Shown piece by piece: positions 1 to 8,257 of a stretch of DNA of 64,000 nucleotides (positions within the stretch are counted from its first letter, which is position 1; each line of letters begins with the position of its first letter). A model generated the notes under the pieces. It worked only from the letters and a program-made list of their open reading frames with translations. It searched no databases and was not told the origin of the DNA. The stretch covers positions 62,001-126,000 of the forward strand of contig CALRTB020000009.1 of assembly GCA_943371005.1 (NCBI GenBank), in the 5' to 3' direction. This DNA is from MRBY01 sp943371005 (GTDB lineage: Bacteria; Cyanobacteriota; Cyanobacteriia; Cyanobacteriales; MRBY01). Position numbers and translations under genes: made by a program.

Positions 1-140
1 CAAGTAAGCTAACGGTAGACATGGCAAATGAACGGAAATAATGGGCGAAAAAAAAGCACTTCCCATAGAGTAGCGTAGGAAATGCCCAGGGGTTGTTCTC
101 ATCCCAGCGGCAATGGCGGAATGACCGGAAATTTTGCCAA

Positions 141-1241
141 TTATTTACCGAGGGTCAACTCATCTTTATTCCCCAAAATGCCCTGGGGCCGCCACACCAT
201 CAACACCATCAAAATTAGACCAATTACCATAATTCGCAATGCACCCAGGCGAGCATCGTCCACCAAATTCAACTGGGGCAACACAAACCGCGTCAGGGAG
301 TCATAGGCAAAGAAAATGAGCGCACCGATTAAAGTGCCGGGATTCGTGCCAGCGCCGCCCAATACCACAATCGTCCAGGCATTAAAGGTGACTAACGGAT
401 CGAAATTAGCTGGATAAACGTTGGTTAATTGCCATGCATAAAAAGAACCCGCCCCACCGGCGATCGCCCCACCGAGCATAAAGGCCTGTAATTTATACCA
501 AAAGACATTCTTACCGAGGGCACGGGGAATTTCTTCATCTTCGCGAATCGCCTTAAGCACCCGGCCCCAGGGGGATTGCACCAAATATTCCAAACCTGCA
601 TACACCAAGATCAAGGCAATCACCGACAGCAGCATCAGACCCGCTTTGTAGTTGTAATTCTGGAGGGCAATGCAGCCATTAATAAACAAACTGGTGATGA
701 TCCCGCCCCCAAGGATGCCCCAGACAATCACCCCTAAGCCAGATTTTTCCTGTTTTTTGAGTTTTTTCCAGCGCCAGCGCAACCCCCGCCACAGTTGCCA
801 TGCCGCAAAAATCGCAATGATCGTCAACCAAAAAATCAAAGCAATCTTACCCACCTGATTGGGTCGAAAGCCTCCCAGGGGCAACGGATAACCCTGCACC
901 CCAAAGGCCCCCCTTGTTAACCACTCTTCGTTGAGGGCCACCAACCGCACCAATTCAGACACCCCAATGGTCACAATTGCCAAATAATCTTCCCGCAGCC
1001 GCAGAGTCGAGAGGCCAATGAGCAGCCCCAGTAAGGCCGCGCACCCAGCGCCAATCGCCAGGGAGAGCAGTAAGGGAACCCCTTGGCTTGAGAGTAAAAC
1101 TGTGGCATAGGCCCCGACGGTCATAAAGGCCACATGACCAAAGTTAATCAGGCCCGTAAAGCCCCATTGCAAATTGAGGCCCAGACAAAAAATGCCGTAG
1201 GTTGCCGCTGAGATGGTGAGATAGACGAGATAGCCGACCAT
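141..1241 (-). CDS. Branched-chain/neutral amino-acid ABC transporter permease, LivM type
   Basis: Integral membrane permease of the LivM (BPD_transp_2) family, which forms the inner-membrane channel of HAAT-type uptake systems for neutral and branched-chain amino acids. The 366-residue product opens with membrane helices and carries the family block LREDYLAIVTIG, then AIREDEEIPRALGKN and VVLGGAGTNPGTLIGAL. It is longer than the second LivM in this window because of a charged insert (WKKLKKQEK) with extra helices near residues 150-215. It starts with ATG, 65 bases after the phosphopantetheinyl transferase gene on the same strand. No ATPase or binding protein is nearby, so it probably works with subunits encoded elsewhere, as in the dispersed cyanobacterial Nat system; NatD is possible but not assigned. 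Confidence 0.85.
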   Translation of the reverse strand: MVGYLVYLTISAATYGIFCLGLNLQWGFTGLINFGHVAFMTVGAYATVLLSSQGVPLLLSLAIGAGCAALLGLLIGLSTLRLREDYLAIVTIGVSELVRLVALNEEWLTRGAFGVQGYPLPLGGFRPNQVGKIALIFWLTIIAIFAAWQLWRGLRWRWKKLKKQEKSGLGVIVWGILGGGIITSLFINGCIALQNYNYKAGLMLLSVIALILVYAGLEYLVQSPWGRVLKAIREDEEIPRALGKNVFWYKLQAFMLGGAIAGGAGSFYAWQLTNVYPANFDPLVTFNAWTIVVLGGAGTNPGTLIGALIFFAYDSLTRFVLPQLNLVDDARLGALRIMVIGLILMVLMVWRPQGILGNKDELTLGK

Positions 1242-1306
1242 AGTTATTTGTGATTTTTATAGGGATGGAGATGAAAAAGGTTGTTAAAAAAATGTGGAGG
1301 AAACCC

Positions 1307-1990
1307 TCAAACTGCCCCATCATATAGCATCCATTCCCCCCGGTTTGTAAACTGGGCACCGGGTTGATCAATGGCGATCGCCCCCCAATAATCAGCGCTG
1401 GGTGCAAACAGCGATAATGACCAAGGCTGTTGCTCTGGCGTCAGGAGTTGTGGCGTCGGCGTTAAGCGGATTTCGACGCGGTCTAGGCCCCCTTGGAGAC
1501 CGCAGCCGATTCCCTTTAGATAAGCTTCCTTTGCTGTCCAGAGTTGCAAAAAGGCCGATTGTTGCGCTGTTTCTGGTAGCTGTCGTAGGAAATCAGATTC
1601 TGCCGCTGTGAAAAATCGTTTTGCTAACCCCAGAATGTCACTTTTTCGTCTTTTTGCTTCTAAATCCGCCCCTAAATGGGCTTGGGGAAAATCAAAACTA
1701 ATAGCGCAGAGGGCTAATTTTTGTGTGTGGGACAAATTAAACGCAATGTCCGGCAACAGCGGTTTGCCGTGGTCACCATAATCAAAGGCGATCGCCCCTG
1801 GGTCTCGCTGGAGATAAAACCCAAGGATTTGCCGTAAACCGGCCCGCGCCAGAATAAAACGCCGTTGCAAGTCTAGAAATTTAAACCCCTTGGCTCGCTG
1901 CTGTTCAGCATCACTCAATAGCGACCACAGCTTTGTTGACAGTCTTAGTTGCTCCAGGGAAATTAGCCAATATTCCACCGACACTGTCAT
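1307..1990 (-). CDS. 4'-phosphopantetheinyl transferase, Sfp/HetI type
   Basis: Transfers the phosphopantetheine arm of CoA to acyl or peptidyl carrier proteins. The Sfp-type signatures are present: the magnesium-binding LGADLEAKRR (the D-x-E pair) and the helix WTAKEAYLKGIGCGL. Length (about 227 residues) is normal for the two-lobed Sfp fold. Two starts are possible: ATG at 1990, used here, or an upstream TTG at 2005 that overlaps the mdh stop codon as TTGA and would add five residues; no clear Shine-Dalgarno separates them. It is last in the cpcT-ndhO-mdh cluster. In cyanobacteria a single Sfp-type enzyme often activates the fatty-acid synthase carrier protein, but the substrate is not visible here. 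Confidence 0.88.
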   Translation of the reverse strand: MTVSVEYWLISLEQLRLSTKLWSLLSDAEQQRAKGFKFLDLQRRFILARAGLRQILGFYLQRDPGAIAFDYGDHGKPLLPDIAFNLSHTQKLALCAISFDFPQAHLGADLEAKRRKSDILGLAKRFFTAAESDFLRQLPETAQQSAFLQLWTAKEAYLKGIGCGLQGGLDRVEIRLTPTPQLLTPEQQPWSLSLFAPSADYWGAIAIDQPGAQFTNRGEWMLYDGAV

Positions 1991-2001
1991 GGATCGATCT
2001 G

Positions 2002-2973
2002 TCAAAGACTCAGTTTAGAGAGGGCTTTATCGAGGCTATCCCGTACCGAGGCCGCAGAGCGATGCAATTGTGCCAGTTCTACATCCGTCAAGGGGATGTC
2101 AACAATCGCTTCCACACCACGACAGCCCAACCGACAGGGCACACCCAAAAATAAATCCGTCAAACCATACTGACCTTGCAGATACACCGAGGCGGGCAAC
2201 AGGCGGGATTGATCCTGAATGAGGGACTCAATCATGTGACAAACAGATGACGCAGGGGCGTAGAAAGCACTGCCTGTTTTGAGGAGGGACACAATTTCTG
2301 CACCACCATTGCGCGTGCGTTCGATCAATCCTTGAATTTTAGCGGCATCCATCAGCTCAGTAATCGGGATACCACTGACCGTACAGTAATGGGGCAGCGG
2401 CACCATCAAATCTCCATGGCCGCCAAGGACGAGGGTTGAAACATCTCCGGTACTAACCCCCAGTTCCATCGCAATAAAGGTGCGCAGACGGGAAGAATCT
2501 AAAACGCCCCCCATGCCCAGCACATGGTTTACTGGTAAACCCGTCGCCTTCCAAGTCAGGTAGGTCATCACATCCATCGGGTTCGTCACCACGATAAAAA
2601 TGGCTTGGGGGCTACGTTCCATGGCTTCTCTCGCAGCATGGACGACGATCTTGGCATTGTAATGGAGCAGATCTTCTCGACTCATGCCAGGTTTGCGGGC
2701 CAGCCCAGCGGTAATCACCACGATGTCGGAACCCGTCGTATCCGCATAATCATTGGTGCCGAGAATTGTTTTGTGGTGGCCTTCTAAACCCTGGGCTTCG
2801 TATAAATCAAGGGCGATGCCCTGGGGCAGACCTTCAACGATGTCGAGCAAAACCACATCAGCGAGATTTTTTTCGATAACCCTTTGGGCCAGGGTACTAC
2901 CAACTTTCCCGGCACCGATCACCGTCACTTGGGGCGCTTTACAGGAAATGGAAGGGACGGCGATCGCACACAT
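2002..2973 (-). CDS. mdh: NAD-dependent malate dehydrogenase
   Basis: Interconverts malate and oxaloacetate with NAD(H) in the cytosol. The protein has the Rossmann glycine motif GAGKVGSTLAQ near residue 20, the substrate loop ARKPGMSRED, in which Arg (rather than the Gln of lactate dehydrogenase) marks a malate enzyme, VTNPMDVMTYL, and the catalytic-His segment GGHGDLMVPL. At 323 residues it matches the LDH-like MDH group. ATG at 2973 lies 15 bases after ndhO and the stop at 2002 abuts the phosphopantetheinyl transferase, so the four genes look co-transcribed. Confidence 0.93.
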   Translation of the reverse strand: MCAIAVPSISCKAPQVTVIGAGKVGSTLAQRVIEKNLADVVLLDIVEGLPQGIALDLYEAQGLEGHHKTILGTNDYADTTGSDIVVITAGLARKPGMSREDLLHYNAKIVVHAAREAMERSPQAIFIVVTNPMDVMTYLTWKATGLPVNHVLGMGGVLDSSRLRTFIAMELGVSTGDVSTLVLGGHGDLMVPLPHYCTVSGIPITELMDAAKIQGLIERTRNGGAEIVSLLKTGSAFYAPASSVCHMIESLIQDQSRLLPASVYLQGQYGLTDLFLGVPCRLGCRGVEAIVDIPLTDVELAQLHRSAASVRDSLDKALSKLSL

Positions 2974-2988
2974 GGGATTATTCCAAAT

Positions 2989-3204
2989 TTAGACAGCTTC
3001 GAGTTGATCGAGACGGAGCCAAACACTGGGGGTTGGGGTATAAAAACGCACGAAGGCATATTCATCGTCGAGATCGAGGATTTCGCCTTGGCTCCCGAAA
3101 AAGTAGGCGGGTAAACGGGAATCACTCGCTTTTGCTTCGAGGCTATTGGTGAATTGTTCTTTAATCACCCGCACAAGGCTTCCTTTCTTCAGTTTAGCCG
3201 CCAT
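2989..3204 (-). CDS. ndhO: NAD(P)H-quinone oxidoreductase subunit O
   Basis: Small peripheral subunit of the cyanobacterial/chloroplast NDH-1 complex on the thylakoid membrane, which carries out cyclic electron flow and respiration. The 71-residue product is the full family length, with the basic N-terminus KLKKGSLVRVIKEQF, the central RLPAYFFGSQGEILDLD and the C-terminal VWLRLDQLE, arranged as an SH3-like small barrel. It lies between cpcT (44 bases upstream) and mdh. In Synechocystis, NdhO is reported to restrain cyclic flow, which fits a supply-tuned subunit; that role is not visible here. Confidence 0.93.
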   Translation of the reverse strand: MAAKLKKGSLVRVIKEQFTNSLEAKASDSRLPAYFFGSQGEILDLDDEYAFVRFYTPTPSVWLRLDQLEAV

Positions 3205-3248
3205 AATTTTTGCTTCTCTCCTAATTGTGATGAATTTTATTTTAGGGG

Positions 3249-3848
3249 TTAATGGGGTTGAACTTCCCCGGAGAAATTGTTGATCTTTTCAAACTCGAAC
3301 GCCCCTGCCAGAGAACCCCAGAGGATTTCATCGGTGACAGGATCACGACCGCGATCAATACTAATCAACGCGTTATCGGTGATTTCAAAGCTGTTGTCGA
3401 GGTAGCTTTCTTTGTTATAACGCACAACCCGGCAGCCTTTTCCGGCTTGAACAGTACCTTTGAAGCTCGTCCCACTCCAGGTGACAATCATGTCGCAACC
3501 GGGCATCGGGTCTAGATCAGCCATGTCAAAGTGCTGCATCATGGCAGGGTTGCGGGCGGCCCCCATGTATTTGGTTTTAGCATCGTCTTTGGGTTTGTAA
3601 TGCACCAGTTCCATGTGGTCATCGACGGGTTTGATGTGGAAGAGGCGCAAACGGTAGGGGGCAGAGGTATCGGAGCTGTAGGCCTGTTCGAGGTAGAGGC
3701 CATAGCCATCAAAGAATTGATTGGGCAGGGGGCGCATACAAACTTTGATGTGAGCCCAGAGAGGTGGATTAGCAAGGGCTTGGGCTTCGTTAGAAAACTC
3801 CCCTGCCATCCAGCGGGCAAGGGTATGGGCATCGGTAGAGTGGGACAT
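3249..3848 (-). CDS. cpcT: Phycocyanobilin lyase CpcT (CpeT/CpcT family)
   Basis: Chromophore lyase that attaches phycocyanobilin to the beta subunit of phycocyanin; the family was characterised as specific for the Cys-153 site in Synechococcus sp. PCC 7002. The 199-residue product has the family hallmarks RWMAGEFSN at the start, LYLEQAY, YRLRLFHIKP, the PGCDMIVTW segment and a C-terminal SIDRGRDP...LWGS block. It is the first gene of the minus-strand run cpcT-ndhO-mdh-phosphopantetheinyl transferase and is read from the 306-base gap to its right, where its promoter should lie. The residue pattern fits CpcT better than CpeT, but the two cannot be separated with certainty by eye. Confidence 0.88.
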   Translation of the reverse strand: MSHSTDAHTLARWMAGEFSNEAQALANPPLWAHIKVCMRPLPNQFFDGYGLYLEQAYSSDTSAPYRLRLFHIKPVDDHMELVHYKPKDDAKTKYMGAARNPAMMQHFDMADLDPMPGCDMIVTWSGTSFKGTVQAGKGCRVVRYNKESYLDNSFEITDNALISIDRGRDPVTDEILWGSLAGAFEFEKINNFSGEVQPH

Positions 3849-4154
3849 AGGAAATTGCGTTGATAAATGGTTTGGTAAAGAATTTTCTAAAAAAATTGGG
3901 GTCAGCTTTGGGGGCTGATTGTCTAAGCTTAGGAAAAAGGGGGACGGCTAGGCAACATCTGTGGTCTTGACTTTCCCCAGCAGAAATTGATGTATCAGGT
4001 GGGGCGATCGCCCCTTGGGGGGTGCGGCATCCTCCCTTTCCTTTTCGCTGACCATCCCAGACAATGAGACATCCCAAGGTTTGAATTTTTGCAATCGTCA
4101 TATCGTGAACAAGTCCCAGCGGACACCCGTACACCATTAAGATTTAGGAAGTGA
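3849..4154. other. Divergent intergenic region between cpcT and the coiled-coil gene
   Basis: No gene is seen in these 306 bases. The region should hold the promoters of cpcT (leftward) and of the gene at 4155 (rightward). A 14-base perfect palindrome built on HIP1, GGGGCGATCGCCCC, sits at 4001-4014. A purine-rich TAGGAAG at 4145-4151 is the likely ribosome binding site of the rightward gene. Confidence 0.5.
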
Positions 4155-5183
4155 ATGGTCAAAGCAATTGAACAGGTTCGTCGAGATTTAGCCACCATTA
4201 GTGAGCGGGTGGTGGGGGTGCGTGAAGCCCTGACCAGCGCCTATGGCGAGTACCTCAATTGCCTCGGAGATAGCCTCAAACGTCAATTGGTTCTAGCCAG
4301 TTACCAACTCTGTACCCAGATTTACCCCCAAAAATTTTTGCAACTTTCCCATAGTCAACGGCAAGCCCTGCAACAGGAACTACGCCAACAGGGAATCGAC
4401 CTCCAGACCCGCTTACAAACTCTCCTAACAGATCCAGAGGATCAGCCGAGCGAGGCAGAGTCAGAAGTGATGGCCGAATTTTTCGTTGATGCTGGGGACA
4501 TGGAAAATAGCGAGGATCTCGATCAAGAATTGTTTGAAGTGTTTGAAAGTCTTGATCAGGCGATCGCCACCGATAATCAGCTAGAAGAAAAAACAGATCA
4601 AGCGGATCAACTGTCCCCCCAACTCGAGGACAAGGAAAAGCGGCGAGAATTGTCCCAGTTGGCAGAGCGCATCGCCGACAGTTTAGCCGAAATGATGCAG
4701 GGGCCTCCGGTAGAAGTTTCCACCGACGAAAATAGCCCAGACTATTGGCTGGAATGGTGCAAAACCATTGAAAAACGCATCCGGCGTACCCTCAACCAAA
4801 CATCCCAATCGGTCAATCACCAGCTCCAAGACGCCAAAATTCTCCCGGAAAATATTCCAACCACTGTCCTCGATATGGCGATTCAAGCCGACAATCAACA
4901 GCATGGCGGCCAGATGCCGAGCCACCTGGTAAACGTCGTCATCGAAGCTGAACTGGGTAAGAAAAAGAAAAAGCGGAAGCACCGTACCCACCTAACGGCT
5001 GTGCACCTCAAAGTTTCAGAAGTTGAGTTTACGGAACCAGGGGTTTCGGCCCAGCGGCGTCGACTCCGGGAACAGGTGGATAAGCTCCGCAATTTGCAAA
5101 AGTATTACCAAAAGGCGAAACAGGATTTGGCGATCGCCGAAGCAGAGGCCGCTTGGCGTGCCAGTTGGTACGAAAATCCCTAA
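4155..5183 (+). CDS. Conserved cyanobacterial protein, acidic with coiled coils, unknown function
   Basis: I do not recognise a characterised family. The 342-residue soluble protein is rich in Glu, Gln and Leu. Residues 1-110 and 295-335 look helical or coiled coil (for example LREQVDKLRNLQKYYQKAKQ). In between there is a very acidic stretch with repeated EDLDQE-like segments (about 115-160) and a short basic cluster GKKKKKRKHRTH near residue 270. Such alternation suggests a scaffold or nucleic-acid/protein-binding role, which is only a guess. ATG at 4155 follows TAGGAAG. Its end overlaps the convergent pyrC by 4 bases. Confidence 0.75.
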   Translation: MVKAIEQVRRDLATISERVVGVREALTSAYGEYLNCLGDSLKRQLVLASYQLCTQIYPQKFLQLSHSQRQALQQELRQQGIDLQTRLQTLLTDPEDQPSEAESEVMAEFFVDAGDMENSEDLDQELFEVFESLDQAIATDNQLEEKTDQADQLSPQLEDKEKRRELSQLAERIADSLAEMMQGPPVEVSTDENSPDYWLEWCKTIEKRIRRTLNQTSQSVNHQLQDAKILPENIPTTVLDMAIQADNQQHGGQMPSHLVNVVIEAELGKKKKKRKHRTHLTAVHLKVSEVEFTEPGVSAQRRRLREQVDKLRNLQKYYQKAKQDLAIAEAEAAWRASWYENP

Positions 5184-6214
5184 GGGGTAAATTTCCAGAT
5201 TAATTCCTGGCCGGCCCAGAGGGGCACCAAACTCGACTCCGGAAAAGGCAACTCAGCGGGAATCTGCCAGGGGGTTTTCGTTAAAGTAATTTTTTCGCTG
5301 TTGCGGGGCAGTTGGTAGAAATCTGGCCCATAGAAACTGGCAAAACCCTCGAGCTGATCCAAGGCCTCCGCTGCTTCAAACACCGTGGCGTATAGCTCTA
5401 GGGCATGGAGCGCCGAATAACACCCCGCACAACCGCAGTCACTTTCTTTGCGATCGCGGCCATGGGGCGCACTATCGGTGCCGAGAAAAAATTTGGGATT
5501 GCCAGAGGTCGCCGCTGCCAGAAGGGCTTCCCGGTGAGTCTCGCGTTTCAAGATCGGTAAACAGTAGAAATGGGGGCGAATGCCGCCCTGGAAAATACTG
5601 TTGCGATTAAACAGCAAATGCTGGGGGGTAATCGTCGCCGCCACTTTTTCATCGCTGGAAAGGACGAAGTCTACTGCATCTTTGGTGGTGATGTGCTCTA
5701 AAACGATCCGTAGCTGCGGAAAGCGTTCCTTGAGGGGACGGAGGTAGGTTTCGATAAAAACTTTTTCCCGGTCGAATACATCTACCCGATGATCCGTTAC
5801 CTCTCCATGGAGCAGCAGGGGCAAGTCAACCGCTTGCATCGCCTCAAATACCGCATCACATTTGCGAATATCCGTCACGCCAAAGTCTGAATTGGTCGTT
5901 GCCCCAGCGGGATAATATTTCACTGCTTTGACAAATCCTGATGCTTTCGCGGCCTGAATTTCGGCGGGACTGGTATTGTCCGTCAGGTAAAGAGTCATCA
6001 ACGGTTCAAAGGTTTGCCCTGTAGGAATGGCAGCCAAAATGCGATCGCGGTAGGCGGCGGCATCGGCAACGGTACGCACGGGGGGTTTGAGGTTGGGCAT
6101 AACGATAGCCCGGGCAAATTGGCGCACTGTATCGGGTAAAACGGCTTTGAGGGCTTCCCCATCCCGGAGGTGCAAGTGCCAGTCATCGGGGCGGGTGAGG
6201 GTGAGTGTTTCCAT
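5180..6214 (-). CDS. pyrC: Dihydroorotase
   Basis: Zinc amidohydrolase of pyrimidine synthesis, cyclising carbamoyl-aspartate to dihydroorotate. The 344-residue product belongs to the short, E. coli-like class II: DDWHLHLRDG supplies the two metal His, FVKAVKYYPAG the bridging carboxylated Lys, LLHGEV and LEHITTKDA two more His, and FLGTDSAPH the catalytic Asp. ATG at 6214. It is 57 bases downstream of the LivM permease on the same strand and overlaps the convergent coiled-coil gene by 4 bases. Confidence 0.95.
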   Translation of the reverse strand: METLTLTRPDDWHLHLRDGEALKAVLPDTVRQFARAIVMPNLKPPVRTVADAAAYRDRILAAIPTGQTFEPLMTLYLTDNTSPAEIQAAKASGFVKAVKYYPAGATTNSDFGVTDIRKCDAVFEAMQAVDLPLLLHGEVTDHRVDVFDREKVFIETYLRPLKERFPQLRIVLEHITTKDAVDFVLSSDEKVAATITPQHLLFNRNSIFQGGIRPHFYCLPILKRETHREALLAAATSGNPKFFLGTDSAPHGRDRKESDCGCAGCYSALHALELYATVFEAAEALDQLEGFASFYGPDFYQLPRNSEKITLTKTPWQIPAELPFPESSLVPLWAGQELIWKFTP

Positions 6215-6270
6215 TATTTCAAGATAAATTGGTCAAATGAGGGGAAAAAGTGGAGATTTCACGACAAAAA

Positions 6271-7167
6271 CTAGATTTTAGGCTTCAGGGCAGCGGGTAA
6301 ACAACGGCGTAGCAGTTCTGGGGTGACGAAACCCTGGGGATAAAAAATCGTGCCCAGCAGCAACAGCAAACCGAAGAAGATTAACCGGGCATCCCCTAGA
6401 CCCCGCAATACTTCCGGGAGCGCCGTAAGGACAATGCCCCCCAGGATCGGCCCCAAGAAGGTACGGCTCCCCCCGACCAACACAAAGGCAAGGTAGGTAA
6501 TGCTGGCATCGAAGGTGCCCTGGCGCGCATTCCAGGTGTTGAGAAAATGAGCGGCGATCGCCCCGACAATCCCCGCTAAAATTGCCCCCAACACAAACGC
6601 CAAAACCTTATATTGAGTAGGGTTAATGCCCATGGCACTGGCGGCGAGTTCATCCTCACGGATGGCGTTAAAGGCGCGGCCCACCTTGGTATTTTCCAGG
6701 CGCCACACCAAAATGCCCACAATAATTAGCAACGGCCCTACCAACCACAGATAACCCAGGGGACTGCGAAAGGGTTGGGGAATGCCAAAAATTCCCACGG
6801 CCCCTCCGGTGATGGGCAAATTTAACGACAATACCCGGACAATTTCGACGAGGGCAATGGTGGCGATCGCCAAATAAATTCCCCGTAACCGCAGCACAGG
6901 CACCCCAATAATCAGGGCAACAATCCCAGAAGCCAACCCCGCCAGGGCCATTTCCCCCAGGAGCCAAGGGAGTGGAAAAGTCGTCCCCGTAAAGGCGATC
7001 GCCTGGGTCGAGAGAATCGCCGCAATGTAACCCCCCAGGGCATAGAAACCTGGTGTCGCCAGAGAAAGCTGTCCCGCCATCAACGGCAAGTAAACCGAGA
7101 TCCCCAACAGCGCCCCCAGGAGAGTCGAGACAATTAAATAGCCGTAGGTACTCAAAAATGTCGCCAT
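6271..7167 (-). CDS. Branched-chain amino-acid ABC transporter permease, LivM type
   Basis: Second LivM-family permease of the window, about 298 residues when started at the ATG at 7167, which lies one base past the stop of the LivH gene; an upstream in-frame start at 7242 would overlap LivH by 74 bases and adds a Cys-rich tail foreign to the family. Family blocks are VLRLRGIYLAIATIALVEIVR, shown here in part as LRGIYLAIATIALVEIV, then AIREDELAASAMGIN and VLVGGSRTFLGPILGGI. With LivH it should form the membrane channel of a hydrophobic amino-acid transporter. No ATPase or binding protein gene is adjacent. Confidence 0.88.
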   Translation of the reverse strand: MATFLSTYGYLIVSTLLGALLGISVYLPLMAGQLSLATPGFYALGGYIAAILSTQAIAFTGTTFPLPWLLGEMALAGLASGIVALIIGVPVLRLRGIYLAIATIALVEIVRVLSLNLPITGGAVGIFGIPQPFRSPLGYLWLVGPLLIIVGILVWRLENTKVGRAFNAIREDELAASAMGINPTQYKVLAFVLGAILAGIVGAIAAHFLNTWNARQGTFDASITYLAFVLVGGSRTFLGPILGGIVLTALPEVLRGLGDARLIFFGLLLLLGTIFYPQGFVTPELLRRCLPAALKPKI

Positions 7168-7168
7168 C

Positions 7169-8119
7169 TCACACCTTTTGAATAGTTTTTTGGCCCAATA
7201 GACCCTGGGGTCGGAGCAGCAACATCCCAAACAGTAACGCAAAGGCGATCGCCTCCCGATACCCCGAAAAATCCGCTGGAATAAACGCTTCTGCCATGCC
7301 GATAATTAAACCGCCCAGCACCGCCCCCGGAATATTCCCTAGGCCCCCCAAGACGATTACCCCCAATCCCTTCAGGCCATAGCTAATGCCAAAATAAGGC
7401 CCCGCAATGCTCACACTAGACCCCACCAACGTTCCGGCTAACCCCGCCAAAGCGCCACTCACAAAAAACGTCACCCGCACCACCTGTTCTGTATTAATTC
7501 CCAACAGGCTGGCAGTCGTACTATCCTCTGCCACCGCTTGGATCGCTTTTCCAAATTTCGTCCGGGTCATGCCGTAGGTCAGCAAAGTCACAACCAGTGC
7601 AGACACCGCCAAAATAATTAGTTGTACCGTCCGGATCAAAATAGGTTGCTCTGGGGAGCCGAAGTTAATCGACTCCGGTAAACCACCATAAATATCCGCC
7701 GGAAACGTATAGATTTCTGCGCCCGCCAACAGCTGAATCCCGTTGACAATAACCACTGCGGCCCCCAAGCTAGACACCAAACTCAGGAGGGGATCGGCGC
7801 CCCGTTGGCGCAAGGGGCGAAAAGCGAGCCATTCCAATAACACCGAAACACAGCCCGCGAGGCCACACCCGATCAGTAAAGCGAAACCAAAGGGCAGGGC
7901 AAAGGGTAATTTCACCTGGGCTAAGAACCCATTGAACCCAAATTGTCCCCCAACAAAAAGATAGGTAAAGTAAGCGCCTAGGGTAAAAATCGCCCCGTGG
8001 GCAAAATTAATAATGCCAAGAATCGAAAAAACGAGGGTATAACCCAGGGCAAAAATCGCGTAGACACTACCAATGGAAAGACCATTGAGAAGTTGCTGGA
8101 GGAACAGGGTAAGATCCAT
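7169..8119 (-). CDS. Branched-chain amino-acid ABC transporter permease, LivH type
   Basis: LivH-family channel subunit, 316 residues with about eight membrane spans. The N-terminus LLNGLSIGSVYAIFALGYT, the FAHGAIFTLGAY segment, the cytoplasmic loop AVAEDSTTASLLGIN (the site that docks the ATPase) and LGGLGNIPGAVLGGLIIG are typical. It is the first gene of a LivH-LivM pair and is followed after one base by the LivM gene, so translation is likely coupled. UrtB (urea) is a related family, but the protein is shorter than cyanobacterial UrtB and the urt companions are absent. Confidence 0.88.
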   Translation of the reverse strand: MDLTLFLQQLLNGLSIGSVYAIFALGYTLVFSILGIINFAHGAIFTLGAYFTYLFVGGQFGFNGFLAQVKLPFALPFGFALLIGCGLAGCVSVLLEWLAFRPLRQRGADPLLSLVSSLGAAVVIVNGIQLLAGAEIYTFPADIYGGLPESINFGSPEQPILIRTVQLIILAVSALVVTLLTYGMTRTKFGKAIQAVAEDSTTASLLGINTEQVVRVTFFVSGALAGLAGTLVGSSVSIAGPYFGISYGLKGLGVIVLGGLGNIPGAVLGGLIIGMAEAFIPADFSGYREAIAFALLFGMLLLRPQGLLGQKTIQKV

Positions 8120-8257
8120 GTTGTCAGGCGAGGAACGGCACGGTGGTTTCTAAATAGTAATACCACCAATGGGAAAGTCCTGCCCTATTCTCCACGCCAT
8201 CACCCTGAGTAACCCCTAGCAAGTAACGGCGATCGCCAAAAGCACCCGTATCAAAGC

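Noticed and set aside
82..306. Small forward ORF of 74 codons within the LivM gene
   Set aside because: It lies inside the minus-strand LivM coding sequence, which has clear family motifs; the forward frame has none.
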